Origin: Petrolisthes cinctipes
Taxonomy: Eukaryota; Arthropoda; Malacostraca; Decapoda; Porcellanidae
Assembly (NCBI GenBank): GCA_033782935.1
Contig: JAWQEG010002509.1
Span: forward strand, 62,501 to 126,500
Length of the DNA stretch: 64,000 bases
Direction: 5' to 3'
Both the position numbers and the translations under genes were made by a program. The notes beneath the pieces are model-generated. The model ran no database searches. It had not been told where the DNA came from and saw nothing but the letters and a program-made list of their open reading frames with translations. Below are positions 1-11,050 of this stretch, piece by piece; the first letter of the stretch is position 1, and every line of letters begins with the position of its first letter.

Positions 1-89
1 GGGGCGCTGGGTCAGTAGTCACCCGCATTTCGTGACGATTCAAATTCCAGGTCTGGGAGATTACATGACGTGCATTGCCTTCCCTCTTT

Positions 90-92
<3 letters not shown>
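1..92 (+). mobile_element. tRNA-like SINE remnant (5' part cut by window edge)
   Basis: A pol III B-box-like string, GATTCAAATTC, lies at 37-47 (consensus GRTTCRANTCC). The sequence after it (about 49-70) aligns by eye with the part that follows the B box of the reverse-strand SINE at 28254-28440: both read CTGGGA/ATGGGA, then GATTA, then CATGA. The A box is not clear. The element ends at a short T run followed by the TG array. It is probably a decayed SINE head and not a functional tRNA. Confidence 0.4.
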
Positions 93-93
<1 letters not shown>

Positions 94-132
<39 letters not shown>

Positions 133-262
133 TGCTAGTGTGTGTGTATGTGTGTGTGTGTGTGTGTGAGTGCTAGAGTGTGTGTATGTGTGTGTGTGTG
201 TGTGTGTGAGTGTGTGTGTTAGTGCTAGTTTGTGTGTGTGAGTGTGTGTGTGTGTGTGTGTT
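94..262. repeat. (TG)n microsatellite, interrupted
   Basis: TG dinucleotide repeats are broken by recurring AGTGCTAG and TATG interruptions, so the array has a higher-order pattern of its own. No coding content. Confidence 0.97.
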
Positions 263-410
263 ACATTTTTATCCTGGCTTCAGATCTCATAGGTTAGGAG
301 TTCGCAAACAAAATATGGGGGGTTGTTGTTGTTGTTGCTAAGTTGTACATCCAATGTTACAAAGAAAAATCCCATATTACAAAGCTGTACATTAAATTAT
401 ATAAAAGAAA

Positions 411-494
411 GTACAATTGCCAGCACTTATAACAGGTACAGGAGAAGGGGACTGACAACGCTGCCTGTATCAGTTATAAGTGCTGGCAACTGTA
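411..494 (+). mobile_element. Short hairpin repeat E, copy 1
   Basis: The left arm (411-442, containing TTGCCAGCACTTATAAC) is inverted at 463-494 (GTTATAAGTGCTGGCAA), matching over about 29 of 32 positions around a short loop. The same element occurs in the opposite orientation at 52331-52400, where the loop and one arm are nearly identical. It is therefore a dispersed family and not a chance palindrome. No coding capacity; superfamily unknown. Confidence 0.75.
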
Positions 495-499
495 CATAC

Positions 500-2170
500 A
501 TTTATAATTTTTTACTGTTCCATACATAAACTTGTAACTTTTCCATATTATAGACTTAGATTTCAACTACAGAGGCAACAGACGAGACAGAGGGCCGATT
601 CTACAGTGGCTTTGGTTTGTTATGATCCTCCCCAACCACACTTGAGTAGTCTTAATTATATCCATCAAACTCAGTATCTATAATTATTCAGGTAGTTCCA
701 TTATTACCATTGTTTCATAGTGGAGTCATCAAATTCATCAAATAATTCACTCATGAGTCATTTACACAGGTCAATTCCTTTCGTTATTATGGTGCTTGCA
801 AACCCAAACAAACCCACTGTGGAATGGGCACAGAAGAACCCCCCCTTCGTCCAATTGTTAAGTCAAGTTGGACATTGGTTAATATTACGTCCGCAGAATG
901 TATATACATCTCGTCAGAAGGTTTGGTGAGTGACAGGTAGAGTAGAGGACGTGGCCCACCCCATGACTGACAAGGGGGTGTGGCGAGGTGAGAGGTCCTA
1001 CCCTTTCCCCCTAACCTTCCTCTCTACTCCTTCATTTTTCCTCTCCACTAGTTAACTCGTTAACCCTCCCTTTCATCTCCCTTCACTACCTCTCCTCCTC
1101 TGCAATTACTTCTCCATTTGGGTTCCATTTTTCTCCCATTTTCTGGATTCCTTTACCTCCCATTATGTATTAAACCCTAATCTTTAAAGAAGAGCTACTG
1201 ATTCTTCCTAGTATGTAGCAAACTATTTCAGTATTATTGTTGTTCTGGCGTACAACTAGTCTTCAGTTCATTAGCTATCTAAAACTTATCACAATCCCCC
1301 TTAATTAGCATCACTAAGCAATTACACTGTTAAGACCAAACCACCTAGCATGGACCATGGGACGGACTTGTGTAGCTTGAGCATCAATGTAGTTTTTCTG
1401 TGATGGTTCCCGATATTGTTCAGTCAGGCATGCTTCCTGGGATTGGACCGGTTACACAGACACAGTGCATAGTACAACGGGCTTCATGACTGGTACAACT
1501 TTTCTCATCATGGAATATTATGTAACCAGATAATTCAACATCTCAAAAGGTAATCCTGTTGTGAATAGTATCAAACTTGTCCAATCCCTTTACACTAGAA
1601 CACACAGACATGTAAATAAATAAATAAAATAATAATAATAAAAAAAGAACAACTTGTAAGGTTTCCTGAGAGATAGCAGCGCTTGCCGCTTGGCGAGTCT
1701 CTCTGGACACGCCTCATATTTGTAAGCCATCACCAGTGTTCGTCTCCAGCCGAGCGTAACACCAGAATGGAAGAGACCAGACAGATAAAACAGAAGTACT
1801 AGCTCCTGTATTTTTATCGTAAATTTCCTCTCCAATAAGTTGATTATGAAGCCTGCAGGTGTTCATCCACTGCTGGCACTATCAGATATATCCCTCTGAG
1901 GTTTACGGTATTATATATAAATACCAGTGTATTATTTATTGAGGCCTTCCAAAGAGAAGTGGTTGTATCAGCCAAACAGCTGAAATGACTCTGCATCCAA
2001 TCCTTCTGAATCATTATGAACCTCGGACAGGAAATACAAAATAAAATATAATTGAATGAAGCAGAAGGTATGATCATAAAACATACGTGATTGATACTTA
2101 ACTCTTGTTCTGAAGATCTGATTATACACCCAGAATCTTTCTTCCTATTGCACACTACGAATTCCAATGA
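500..2170. other. Unique AT-rich non-coding DNA
   Basis: No tandem repeat or recognisable protein domain. The most gene-like stretch is a reverse-strand open frame at 1590-1835 whose middle part (about 1670-1790) has higher GC than its flanks. I do not recognise the peptide, and no convincing splice sites bound it. 990-1150 is mildly pyrimidine-rich. Confidence 0.6.
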
Positions 2171-2187
2171 GGGAAAATCGGTGGCCA

Positions 2188-3290
2188 TCAGGAGGAACAG
2201 GAGGAGGAGGAGGAAAAAAATGAGGAGTAGTAGGAAAAATATTAGAAAGAGGAGGAAAAAATGAGGAGTAGAAGGAAAAAAATGAGGGGAGGAGGAGGAG
2301 GAAAAATATTAGGAACAGGAGAAAAAAGATGATCAGGAGGAAAAAGATGGAGTAGGAGGAAAAATATTAGGAAGAGGAGAAAAAAGATGATCAGGAGGAA
2401 AAAGATGGAGTAGGAGGAAAAAGATGAAGAGGAAAAAATGAGGAGAAGGGGAAAAACTAAGAGAGAAAAATGGAACAGAGAAGGGAATATGAATGACGAA
2501 ACTAATGCGGAGAGATGTTAATGAGAGGAAAGGAAGAGAAGAACCCCAAGGAGAAATGAGAAGTAAGAACGACAAGACATGCATGATGAGAAGAAGGAGA
2601 GGCGTGAGAAGGAAGAGAAGAAAGGAAGAGGAGGAATGAGAAGTACAGTAAGAACGACAAGACATGCCTGATGAGAAGAAGGAGAGGCATGAGAAGGAAG
2701 AGAAGAAAGGAAGAGAAGAAAGGAAGAGGAGGAACACCCTGACAGGAGAAAGAAGAGTAAAAAACAAATACACACAGAAATTTTTATTGAGTGAAGTAGA
2801 AGATCAGTCACAATATCGAGGATTGAGAGAGGCAAGAGAAAACCTTTGGAGGAGGAGGTAGAAGAAGGGGAAAATGACAATGAATTTCATGGTAAAAAAT
2901 GTGAACTTTTAAACAGTGACAGATGTTTTGGTCCTTGCGAGGTGTTTTTGTTTATATTTTGTACTTTTTGTTCTCCTGGTCTTATTATCATTATGGAAAA
3001 GAGGGAGAAGGGAGTAAAAAGGGAGGATCAGAAAAGGTGGAGGAAAAGGAGGAGAAAGAGGAGAAGGAAATGTGAAAAACAAGAGGAGGAGGAAAAGAAG
3101 TATCATGAGAAAGAAGGAGGGAAGAGGAAAAGAAATAGGATGAGAGAGGAGGAGGAGGAAAAAGTATGATGGGAAAGGAGGAAAAAAGTATGATGAGAAA
3201 GGAGGAGGAGGAGGAAAAGAAATAGGATGAGAGAGGATTAGAGAGGAGGGGAGAAGGAAGTGAAAGAGGAGGATGGAGGAAGGAGCTTGG
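2188..3290. repeat. Purine-rich (GGA/GAAAA) tract with internal direct repeats
   Basis: The + strand is almost pure purine for most of the stretch. It contains a near-identical duplication with 58-bp spacing (2301 and 2359, GAAAAATATTAGGAA...) and another of roughly 80-90 bp (about 2553 and 2634, sharing AAGAACGACAAGACATGC). A less purine-biased interval (2760-2990) separates the two halves. Open frames on both strands are by-products of base composition. Confidence 0.9.
2771..2826 (+). repeat. Dispersed ~50-bp repeat, copy 1
   Basis: CACAGAAATT...TTATTGAG followed by AAGATCAGTCA.AATATCGA.GATTGA recurs at 3893-3942 with few differences. It sits between the two purine blocks, so it may mark the end of a duplicated or inserted unit. 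Confidence 0.7.
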
Positions 3291-3319
3291 ACAGGTGACT
3301 CCATTAGCCTAGCATGGTG

Positions 3320-5200
3320 GCCCTACTCGTCAACTTACCTCCCTCCTTCCCTCCCTCCCTCACATCTCCTCACGTTCTTCCTGTCTTTCCCTCTCATATA
3401 ATTACACTCTTCATATTATCTTCTTTTTCACATTTAATTCTCTTCATTCTCTCTCGTATATAGCTTTCTCTTTCATATCAGGTTATAATTATTTTCATGT
3501 TCTTTATCCATCTCTCCTCTCCTTCATCCTGTATTTTAGTTCATTTTTCTTTTCTTCGTCATTCCTTTTTTTTTTATATATATACTTATTATTCGGTTTG
3601 CCCTCAGCTTATATATTTTTGCTCCCCCATCCCTTCACTCCCCCCCCCACCCCCCTACCCCCTGATCAACTCGACCGTGCACCAAAAACTTACGAACCCG
3701 CCTGGGCATCAAGCCACCGACCACTCAAACTAGACCGGGAGAGTTATAATAATAATATACAATTATCGGGGTCAGCCAATGAAAGAGAAGAGAGGTTAGG
3801 TGAGATTCCTGGAAGTAGCGGTATGTTTGGCACAGGGTTAGCTGCCGTTCGCCTCCCTCGATATAAACAAAGCAAGAATATGTTAACACTTACACACCCA
3901 GAAATTGTTATTGAGAAGATCAGTCAGAATATCGAAGATTGACACAATGATATCACGATGGCATCAAACCACCATGAGACGTTAGCTATCTCTCTCTATT
4001 TACCTCCCGGTGTATGCATTTATACATTTATTTATCTATTCATATTTCCATAAGTTTATCCATCTCTGTTCGAGGTCACATCTGGCAGTGGAGGAGAACA
4101 CTGTAGAAAGACCTTTAATTAAGCTATAGTATTGGATGTGGATAACACTAACTGGAGGAGCAGGCGTTACGGGAGACACATTACTACTGTTGCGTCACCT
4201 CAGTAACTTGAAAAAAATTTATCAGTCAAGAATCCTCCTCAAGTGATGGCTTCAGCAGCGTCTTCGTATGATGTTGTTTGTATATGAAGACCTCAGACAT
4301 TCATGTACATATATACCGAAATATACACACACACCAAACAATGCAAAGAATAAAAAACATAAGTGGACACAACAACTCAGGCAGATATACAGATCCGAGC
4401 AAATTAAATACATTAAAACAAATGGTAGGCACATATAAATTCCCAATGTTTTAGTCAGTATCTACGTACTGTACATGCAACGAGGCACCAAAATACGTCC
4501 AGATAAACCAAAGGCCTTCGGCAATCACCAGGGGCATCCTGTTATCCCACCCTGGTAGTACATCGTAAACCGTTCAGTGGTGAAAAAGATTAGCATTATC
4601 TCCAGGCTTAGGGTGTTAATCGCCAGGGTAATCCTATGAAGAGATTACACACACTGGAATAAAATCTCTCGCTCACTCGATTAATCCTTCTGAAATTCCA
4701 TGAATATTTGTACATTTAACATCTTCCCCAGGTCTGACATCTTGTTATTGTCAGAAATAGGAGATATCTGTATGTACGGTTGGCAACAGGAATTCTTACA
4801 TAGCCTCTATGGAAAGAGAGGTAATTTTTCTGGAAGTGCTGCAATGGATGGTCTACCAAGTGACCCAGTGATTGAAAAACCATAAACCTAATAATTAAAT
4901 TGTATTGCAGTTACGTAGTCTTACATTTTCTTTATGTTGTAGACCCAAGAAAACAACTGTGTCAACGAATTCTTGTTGCATATAGTATTACAATAGGATA
5001 ACCAGACTATTCCATAGTTTACACTACTACTTGGGCATATATTTCTATTTCTAAGTGGTACTCAACTTTCCATGCTGTATAAATGATGGAGTATTGTCCT
5101 TGGCTTATTTGGGGTGTCATTAGCAGTAGGAAACAAAGACCGCAGTCTCATTCTTGCATAAAAACATGAGAACATTACCGCACGGTGATATAAACATTGA
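3320..5200. other. Pyrimidine-rich start, then unique non-coding DNA
   Basis: 3320-3660 is CT-rich. The rest is unique AT-rich sequence holding only the 3893-3942 repeat. No protein similarity recognised in the short open frames on either strand. Confidence 0.6.
3893..3942 (+). repeat. Dispersed ~50-bp repeat, copy 2
   Basis: Second copy of the 2771-2826 sequence in the same orientation, lacking about 6 bases in the middle. Here it lies in unique DNA and not in a purine tract. Confidence 0.7.
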
Positions 5201-5201
5201 C

Positions 5202-5603
5202 CTATTTTTTTCCTCTTTTCCTCGAAGAAGAAGAAGAAGAAGGGAAAAAAAGAAGAAGGTGTAGATGAAAAACAAAGAAAAAAGTAGAAGAAGAAATGGT
5301 AAAAAATGGGCACCACTGACTCTTCCCTGTAATGACTGTGGGACCAGTTACTCCGGCAGCCCGCGCCACCAACCCCAAATCATCGTCGCTTATCATTCCT
5401 CTACAGACGCAGGGAGGAGGCCATTTGTCTTGCCCGTAGCCTTTAGTTATTAATGGTCTGGTCCTCGGGCTGTCCGGGATCGCTCTCATTTTCTGGATCG
5501 ACTCACACCGAGGCCCATGAAGCCCTCTTGACAACACCTGCTGCACACCATAATATTCTTCAGGTTTCTGTCCCCCTGATCGATGGATGGATACAGAGAT
5601 CAA
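5202..5603 (-). other. Unrecognised open frame, 133 codons
   Basis: The reverse-strand frame stays open across about 250 bp of mixed-composition DNA (5330-5600) before running into a GAA-rich, low-complexity C-terminal end (Ser/Phe/Lys). The first ~85 residues look protein-like (balanced composition, several Arg, Gly and Pro) but match no family I know. A GTAACT at about 5353-5358 on the reverse strand could serve as a weak splice donor. It may be an exon, a transposon relic or chance. Confidence 0.15.
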
Positions 5604-5795
5604 TGGTGAGGTGAGTTTTGGTGAGTTAAGGTTAGGTGAGGTAAGTTTAGATGAGTTATGGTGAGGTCAGAGATGTTAAGATAAGGTTGAGGTGGTAAGT
5701 TTGGACGAGATAAGGTGAGGTGGGTGGAGGTGAGGTGGGTGGAGGTGAGGTGTGGAAAAGGGAGGTGAAGAGAGGTTAAGAGAGATTAATTTGAT
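5600..5795. repeat. Degenerate GGTGAGGT/GGTAAGTTT tandem repeat
   Basis: Irregular repetition of GGTGAG, GGTAAGTTT and GTGGGTGGAG units of about 10-20 bp. Many units resemble splice-donor sequences (GGTGAGT, GGTAAGT) on the + strand. Confidence 0.75.
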
Positions 5796-5799
5796 GAGG

Positions 5800-7290
5800 T
5801 AAGATGAATGATTAAACACATAAAATATATAAAAATACCATACCCTGTACTCGTATTCTACAAATTTGTCTACACAGTCTCAAAAAGTTCCTATTGTTCC
5901 TGCTAATATACAGCACTGAGTTAATAAATTATGTAATACTTTCAAATATAATATCGAATTCTTAATGCTGTGGATGACACCAAACGATTTTCCTCTGAAT
6001 TTAAAAACACCTCAATCCCAGTATATAGTAAAGTCTCTCATGACCTGACCTAACCTATTCGAAGCAGGTTGAGAAAAAGTGACCAATCTCCAAAGAAACA
6101 CTCAACCATTTCATTCTGTATTCTAAAAGTTATATATAATGATTTCATGGTAGAGAGAAAACCTGTGACAATATGAAAAGCCCTGATGGAAAGTGTTTAT
6201 ATATGCTACCAGAAGTTGTTGCGTCTTCCCGGGTTAGTGATAATAGATGATATGTTGTATGGAGGGAAGAAAATAATTATATGTTGAAGAGGAAGTAATG
6301 GGTCGAGTCTGGGAGAGTAAGAGGGGGGCGTCAGAGGGGTGCGAGACGAATGGTGGGTAAGGTTTGATGATATGGTAAGGGAGCGGACTGATATATATGG
6401 AGCATAAAATGGGCTTGGAACTTTGAGGTGACTATTTATATGGTGACTAGTTATATGGTTTAAGGACGGGGTGAGGCGTGAGGTGTATAGAGGGATGGTA
6501 ATCAACCCTTTTTAGTTCATTGACCTCAGCATTAACGTTCCACATAAGTTTGTTATTACACCCAGCACTAGATATTTATGTTCAGTACAGTACAGATTGT
6601 ATGTGGAGGGAAATGAGTAGATACGTTATGAGACTGGATATGTGTGGGTTATGAGTTATGAACAAGTTTAATGATATGGTGGGTTTGATTAACCTGTTAG
6701 AGGTAATAAAATTATTCAGGTTACATGCATTAAGAAAGTTTTGTTTTAGTTCCTTTGATCCATTCTCTGGAAATATAAGGCCAAGGATATAAGGGAAATA
6801 TATATATAAAAAAAATAACATGCTTTCGATTGTGTAGTTGTGAATAGATATGTGAGGGTTACCTTGTTTTCCGAAACACTAGATGTAGACACAATTCACT
6901 GTCATCGTTATCATCCTCACCTAAACAGTAACTGTATGGGAAACATTACCTGACAACACTTTGCCGGCCCAGCCTTCGGCACCATATCCAGACAGATTCC
7001 TTTCTCACTTCATGAGTTATCAACTTGCTACAACCATGACTTACACAGCCTTTTTCTTGGCCTCCTCTCAACCAAGATCAGTCATGTATGCAGGACTAAC
7101 CTCGGGGAAATGAGTCATGGGTCCAAAGAATTCTCAGATCTTGTACATGTACGGCATCTGTGAGAATCATTAATAAAGATCTCTCTGAATATGTGTAACT
7201 CTTATCAAGCAAGGTGAGCGACAATACACTAGCCGACCTCTATTCATCTGTACCTAGATGTACCCAAATATTGTCACATTGGTCATTGGA
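5800..7290. other. Unique AT-rich non-coding DNA
   Basis: No tandem arrays or recognised domains. 6230-6500 has a mild purine bias with TATGGT/GATATGGT motifs on the + strand, which opens two reverse-strand frames of 79-99 codons that look spurious. Confidence 0.6.
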
Positions 7291-7292
7291 AA

Positions 7293-7489
7293 TTACTGTG
7301 TATAGTGCTGGCAGACTTCCCTGGCGCACACTCCACAAAACCTGAGAGCTCCTGCCTGAGGCCTGCCCTTCGCTACCTGTGCCCTGGTTGTCCTCTTGTG
7401 CTCACAGGCTGCACCACCGGTTACCATAAGAGGGAGCAAAGTGGTTGGGTTTGGGTGCTTAGTATTCCGCAGGGGATAATCAGTGTGTG
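7293..7489 (-). other. Unrecognised Cys-rich open frame, ~64 codons to a stop
   Basis: In a GC-richer patch, a reverse-strand frame reads to a TAA stop. It contains C-E-H-K-R-T-T-R near its middle and C-G-V-C-A-R-E-V-C-Q-H-Y near its end. The spacing of Cys and His after an Arg/Thr-rich stretch resembles, loosely, the cysteine-rich C-terminal end of some piggyBac-type transposases. No catalytic domain is visible upstream and the opposite strand is open too. This is a suggestion only. Confidence 0.12.
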
Positions 7490-7499
7490 TTAAATGTAC

Positions 7500-8165
7500 T
7501 GAATTTTCCTATTTTCTTGATGTTATCTAAGTCCCCTCCTCTTTTTTCTTGTTCGTCTTCGGTCGCGCTTCCTGTTATCTCTGTTCGTCCTTCTCCACCA
7601 TCTCATTCCGCTCTGTCTCTCTATCTATTTAGTGTGGCTTCGTAACTTCTCATCTCTTTTTCCCAATTCATCACTGTCATGTTCTCCTCTCCTTATTTTG
7701 TCCTCACTTTGATCATCATAATTTTGCTTACTACTTTCCCAACTCCGCTCTTCCACTACCTCTCTCGTCTCCTCTCCCACATTCTCCTCTTCCTCTGTTT
7801 GCTCCTGCTGCTCCTCCTCCTCCTCCTCCCTCCCAACCTTCCTCACGCATTCTCTCCTTATACTCATCCCTCCCCTTTCTTTCTTTCTATCTATCTCGCT
7901 TCCTCTTTCTTTCTTAGTTTTTTCCTTGGCGTCACCTCTTGCCACCGCTTCCCCACCACCTGTCCAGACCACCAAACATCCGGTAATTACTCAAATGGTG
8001 AACAAAGGCTCCCAAACCTGATCTCCACCCCTACCCTCCCATCTCAACCCCCTGCCTCAGCCCCTGCCTTCGTCCCAATCCCTGTCTCACCCCCCCCCCC
8101 AACCCCTCGCCCCCTCTGCCAGGCCGCATGCACTCCTGGAGGTGCTGCTTCCACTGAGGAGTAGG
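7500..8165. repeat. Pyrimidine-rich low-complexity tract
   Basis: CT-rich DNA with a (CTC)n core at about 7803-7835 and a poly(C) stretch near 8090-8100. Frames on both strands simply read the composition. Confidence 0.8.
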
Positions 8166-8305
8166 GGGCTGGGGGGGGGGGCGTAAGAGGTCGCGTTGAA
8201 TTGGCTTTAATATTAAAAGTCAAGTTCACCCCGAGAGAAAAATGCTTAATATTGATATGAAAAATAACACTTTTATAGACCTCTTACATGTGTATGATTA
8301 CGGGA

Positions 8306-8389
8306 ACAGAATAACCCCTCCATAGTACAGAATAACCCCTCCATAGAACAGAATAACACCTCCATAGAACAGAATAACCCCTCCATACA
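8306..8389. repeat. 21-bp minisatellite, 4 copies
   Basis: The unit ACAGAATAACCCCTCCATAG plus one base begins at 8306, 8327, 8348 and 8369, an exact 21-bp period with single-base variants. Confidence 0.95.
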
Positions 8390-8488
8390 ACTCTTAGTCT
8401 ACATGTGTTTGACTCCGGGAATGGAATGTAATTTTGATACCGGTCAGGTACTCATGCAACGATTAGCCTATATTAACATTACATGGAT

Positions 8489-8700
8489 CTCCCTCCTTCT
8501 CTCTCCCTCTCTCACTTTTTCCCTCCCTCTCCCTCTCTCCCTTTCCCTCCCTCTCCTTCTCTCTCTCTCTCCTTCTCTCCCCCTCACTCACTCTCCCTAT
8601 CTCTCCCTTTCCCTCTCTCTCCCTATCTCTCCCTTTCCATCCCTCCCCCTTTCTCCCATTTCCCTCCCTTTCCCACTCCCTTTCCCTCTCCCTCTACCAC
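8489..8700. repeat. CT-rich (CCCTCT)n tract
   Basis: Irregular CCCTCT/CTCT/CCTTTCC repetition. Ser/Leu/Pro open frames here are artefacts. Confidence 0.92.
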
Positions 8701-8859
8701 AGGATGTCATCTTTATAAAGAGTCCTCCGATCCCCTTCACAGGCAGCTAGGACAGTTATCCCTCGCTCTCATCATTACTACACAAAAATAATTATAAGAA
8801 ATAGAAAATAGATGAAAAAATACTAATCGTGTATAGTGATAAAGAGAATCCTGTCTGCC

Positions 8860-8880
8860 TGTCTGTCTGTCTGTCTGTTT
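8860..8880. repeat. (CTGT)n tetranucleotide run
   Basis: Short CTGT repeat flanked by further CTGC/CTGT variants. Confidence 0.8.
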
Positions 8881-9033
8881 ATCTGACTACCTGTATGTCT
8901 GCACGTCTGTTCGTTCTTTTTTTCGTAACGGGTCTGAGCAGGAGTGGTTATCTGGGATCATTGTAGTTTAATGATAAATGTAATGTGTGCCAATCGACAA
9001 AGAGAACATCCAAAAGGAGGGGGTATATTTCTG

Positions 9034-9064
9034 GAGATGTGGGGTTCTGCCAACTCCACATCTC
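9034..9064 (+). other. 13-bp perfect-pairing hairpin beside poly(T)
   Basis: GAGATGTGGGGTT (9034-9046) pairs with AACTCCACATCTC (9052-9064) around a 5-base loop, with one G-U pair. About 25 bp further on, a long T run begins. On the reverse strand this arrangement reads poly(A), spacer, hairpin, which could mean a retroposed RNA inserted in reverse, though no pol III box was recognised. Confidence 0.5.
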
Positions 9065-9085
9065 TCGAGGTAAAAGGGACAATTG

Positions 9086-9087
<2 letters not shown>

Positions 9088-9139
<52 letters not shown>
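9088..9139. repeat. (T)n homopolymer, about 52 bp
   Basis: An uninterrupted T run. Further A runs occur at about 9247-9262 and 9337-9348. Confidence 0.97.
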
Positions 9140-9143
<4 letters not shown>

Positions 9144-9687
9144 GAGGTAGTGTTAAACTTGGCATATTAAAGGTCAATTGTATAATGGCTGCTCTATATT
9201 TGCTTTCCTTGCCAAAAATATATGATTTCACAAACTTCGTATACATAAAAAAAAAAAAAAAAGTAGAAATATGCACAACTGTCACACGGTTCACTAATCA
9301 CTATCTTTCGTCATGAACATCATCACGGAGTTCACTAAAAAAAAAAAAATCAGAATATTTTGTTTAGGCTACTACGAATCGACTTTGTAAGAATGTGAAA
9401 CGAACTGGTCCACTGTGTACAGGACTTCGATATTTGGGAGTAAAGGTGAAAGGAAAAAAAAGCCTCTATAGTTTGACGACACATTAATGAGGACACGATA
9501 ACGTATGTGTGTTATTCTTCATTCTTATTTATGTCTCTGCTGTGTCTGCAAAGGCGAACTACAGCGTATATTCTGTGGAAAACTCGTCCAAGTGTGACTG
9601 TAAACTCCAGACACGCATGCTAAGTTAATAGGTGCTAATGATGTAAACGGTGGCCTAATGACGTCTGATCCATCCCAGTGATATGCA

Positions 9688-9690
<3 letters not shown>

Positions 9691-9755
<65 letters not shown>

Positions 9756-9785
9756 GTGGTTGAGGCAGAGATGGGAAGAACAGCG

Positions 9786-9835
<50 letters not shown>

Positions 9836-9870
9836 GTGGATGAGGCAGGGATAGGAAGAACAACGGTAGG
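9691..9870. repeat. (GA)n arrays with duplicated ~36-bp spacer
   Basis: Two (GA)n arrays (9691-9752 and 9789-9832) are each followed by a near-identical segment (9753-9788 and 9833-9868) beginning GCTGTGG.TGAGGCAG and ending AACGGTA/AGCGGTA. The whole unit of array plus spacer has therefore been tandemly duplicated. Confidence 0.92.
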
Positions 9871-10290
9871 GTTAGTAGGGATGGGAGGCTGGTGAGGAGA
9901 ATAGCAGAGGGACAGCAGGAATAAGGGGAGCACCAGGGAAGGGGTATGTATAGGGATGTTAGGATGCAAGCAGGGAAAGGAAAAAAGGATATGCAAGGAT
10001 GTGTGGAGGGGTGGAATGAAATAAGAGAACAATGCTGCAGGATGATAGAAGAAAGGATGAGAAGGAATAAAGGGACTAAGATATGGAAGTAAAAGGAGTG
10101 AAGGATGAGTCTATTATAACAAGGGTAATTGCTAAGGCAGAGAAAAAATTGGAGGAAGGGCAAAAAAAGGAAATGCTATACAAAGAGTGGATAGAGAATA
10201 CGTGGTGGGCTGGGATAGAAACCAAAAACATATGCAATGGAAGGAGTGACAAAGAGAGGGAGCAGAGAGAAAAAGAAATTAATGGGTGAT

Positions 10291-10390
10291 GGGACAGAGA
10301 CAGACAAAGAGTCAGAGACAGAGACAAAGAGTCAGAGACAGAGACAGAGACAGAGACAGAGACAGAGACAGAGACAGAGACAGAGACAGA
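10291..10390. repeat. (GACAGA)n hexanucleotide array
   Basis: AGAGACAGAGACA repeated with AAAGAGTC interruptions at its left end. Confidence 0.93.
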
Positions 10391-10769
10391 AAAAAAGGAA
10401 TGCATGAACAGTGAGTACGTACAAAATAGGAAGATAATCAAAGAGGGAATGAGAGTACTTGTTCAAATGGACAGGTGGACTTGACTTACACAATTATATA
10501 CCTCAACAACCCTTTACCATCCAGCAACAAGCCACACCATCCAACCAACCAACCAACCAGGCCAGACAGACAGAGGTTGGAAGAGGCGGGTCACACGACA
10601 ATAACATACGATGGCCGGCGTTGTTCTCAAGTTTTTACATTTCCGATAGACAAAGGCGAGAACACCAGCCAGGAGGGGAGTGACAAGGCCCAACACTACA
10701 CTCATCTGCTTTTTTTGTGTGTGTGGTGTCGTCTGGTGCTCCTCTGTCACAGTCGATGAGTTCTTGTAG

Positions 10770-11050
10770 CTTTTTGTGGCTGTTTGTTTGTCTGTGTTGT
10801 TATTTATTATGTCGATCTTCCCACAGTTTATGCCTGTCTGTCTGTCTGCCTGTCTACATGATCACCTGTCTGTGTCTGTCTTTCTACTAAATACTCTGTC
10901 TGCTTATGTGATTGTGTGTCTGTTTATATTCTTATGCCCGTCTATACTAGCTTTATATCTGCCAGTATGTCTGCCTGCCTGTCTGCCCGATCCCATCATA
11001 ATTACCATCAACCATGAAACCCATTACGTCTGTCAGGATTAGTGAAGCAC
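10770..11050. repeat. Degenerate CTGTCTG-rich stretch
   Basis: Scattered CTGTCTGTCTGCCTG units are embedded in otherwise unique sequence. The open frame through it (Cys/Leu/Ser-rich) is not gene-like. Confidence 0.6.
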
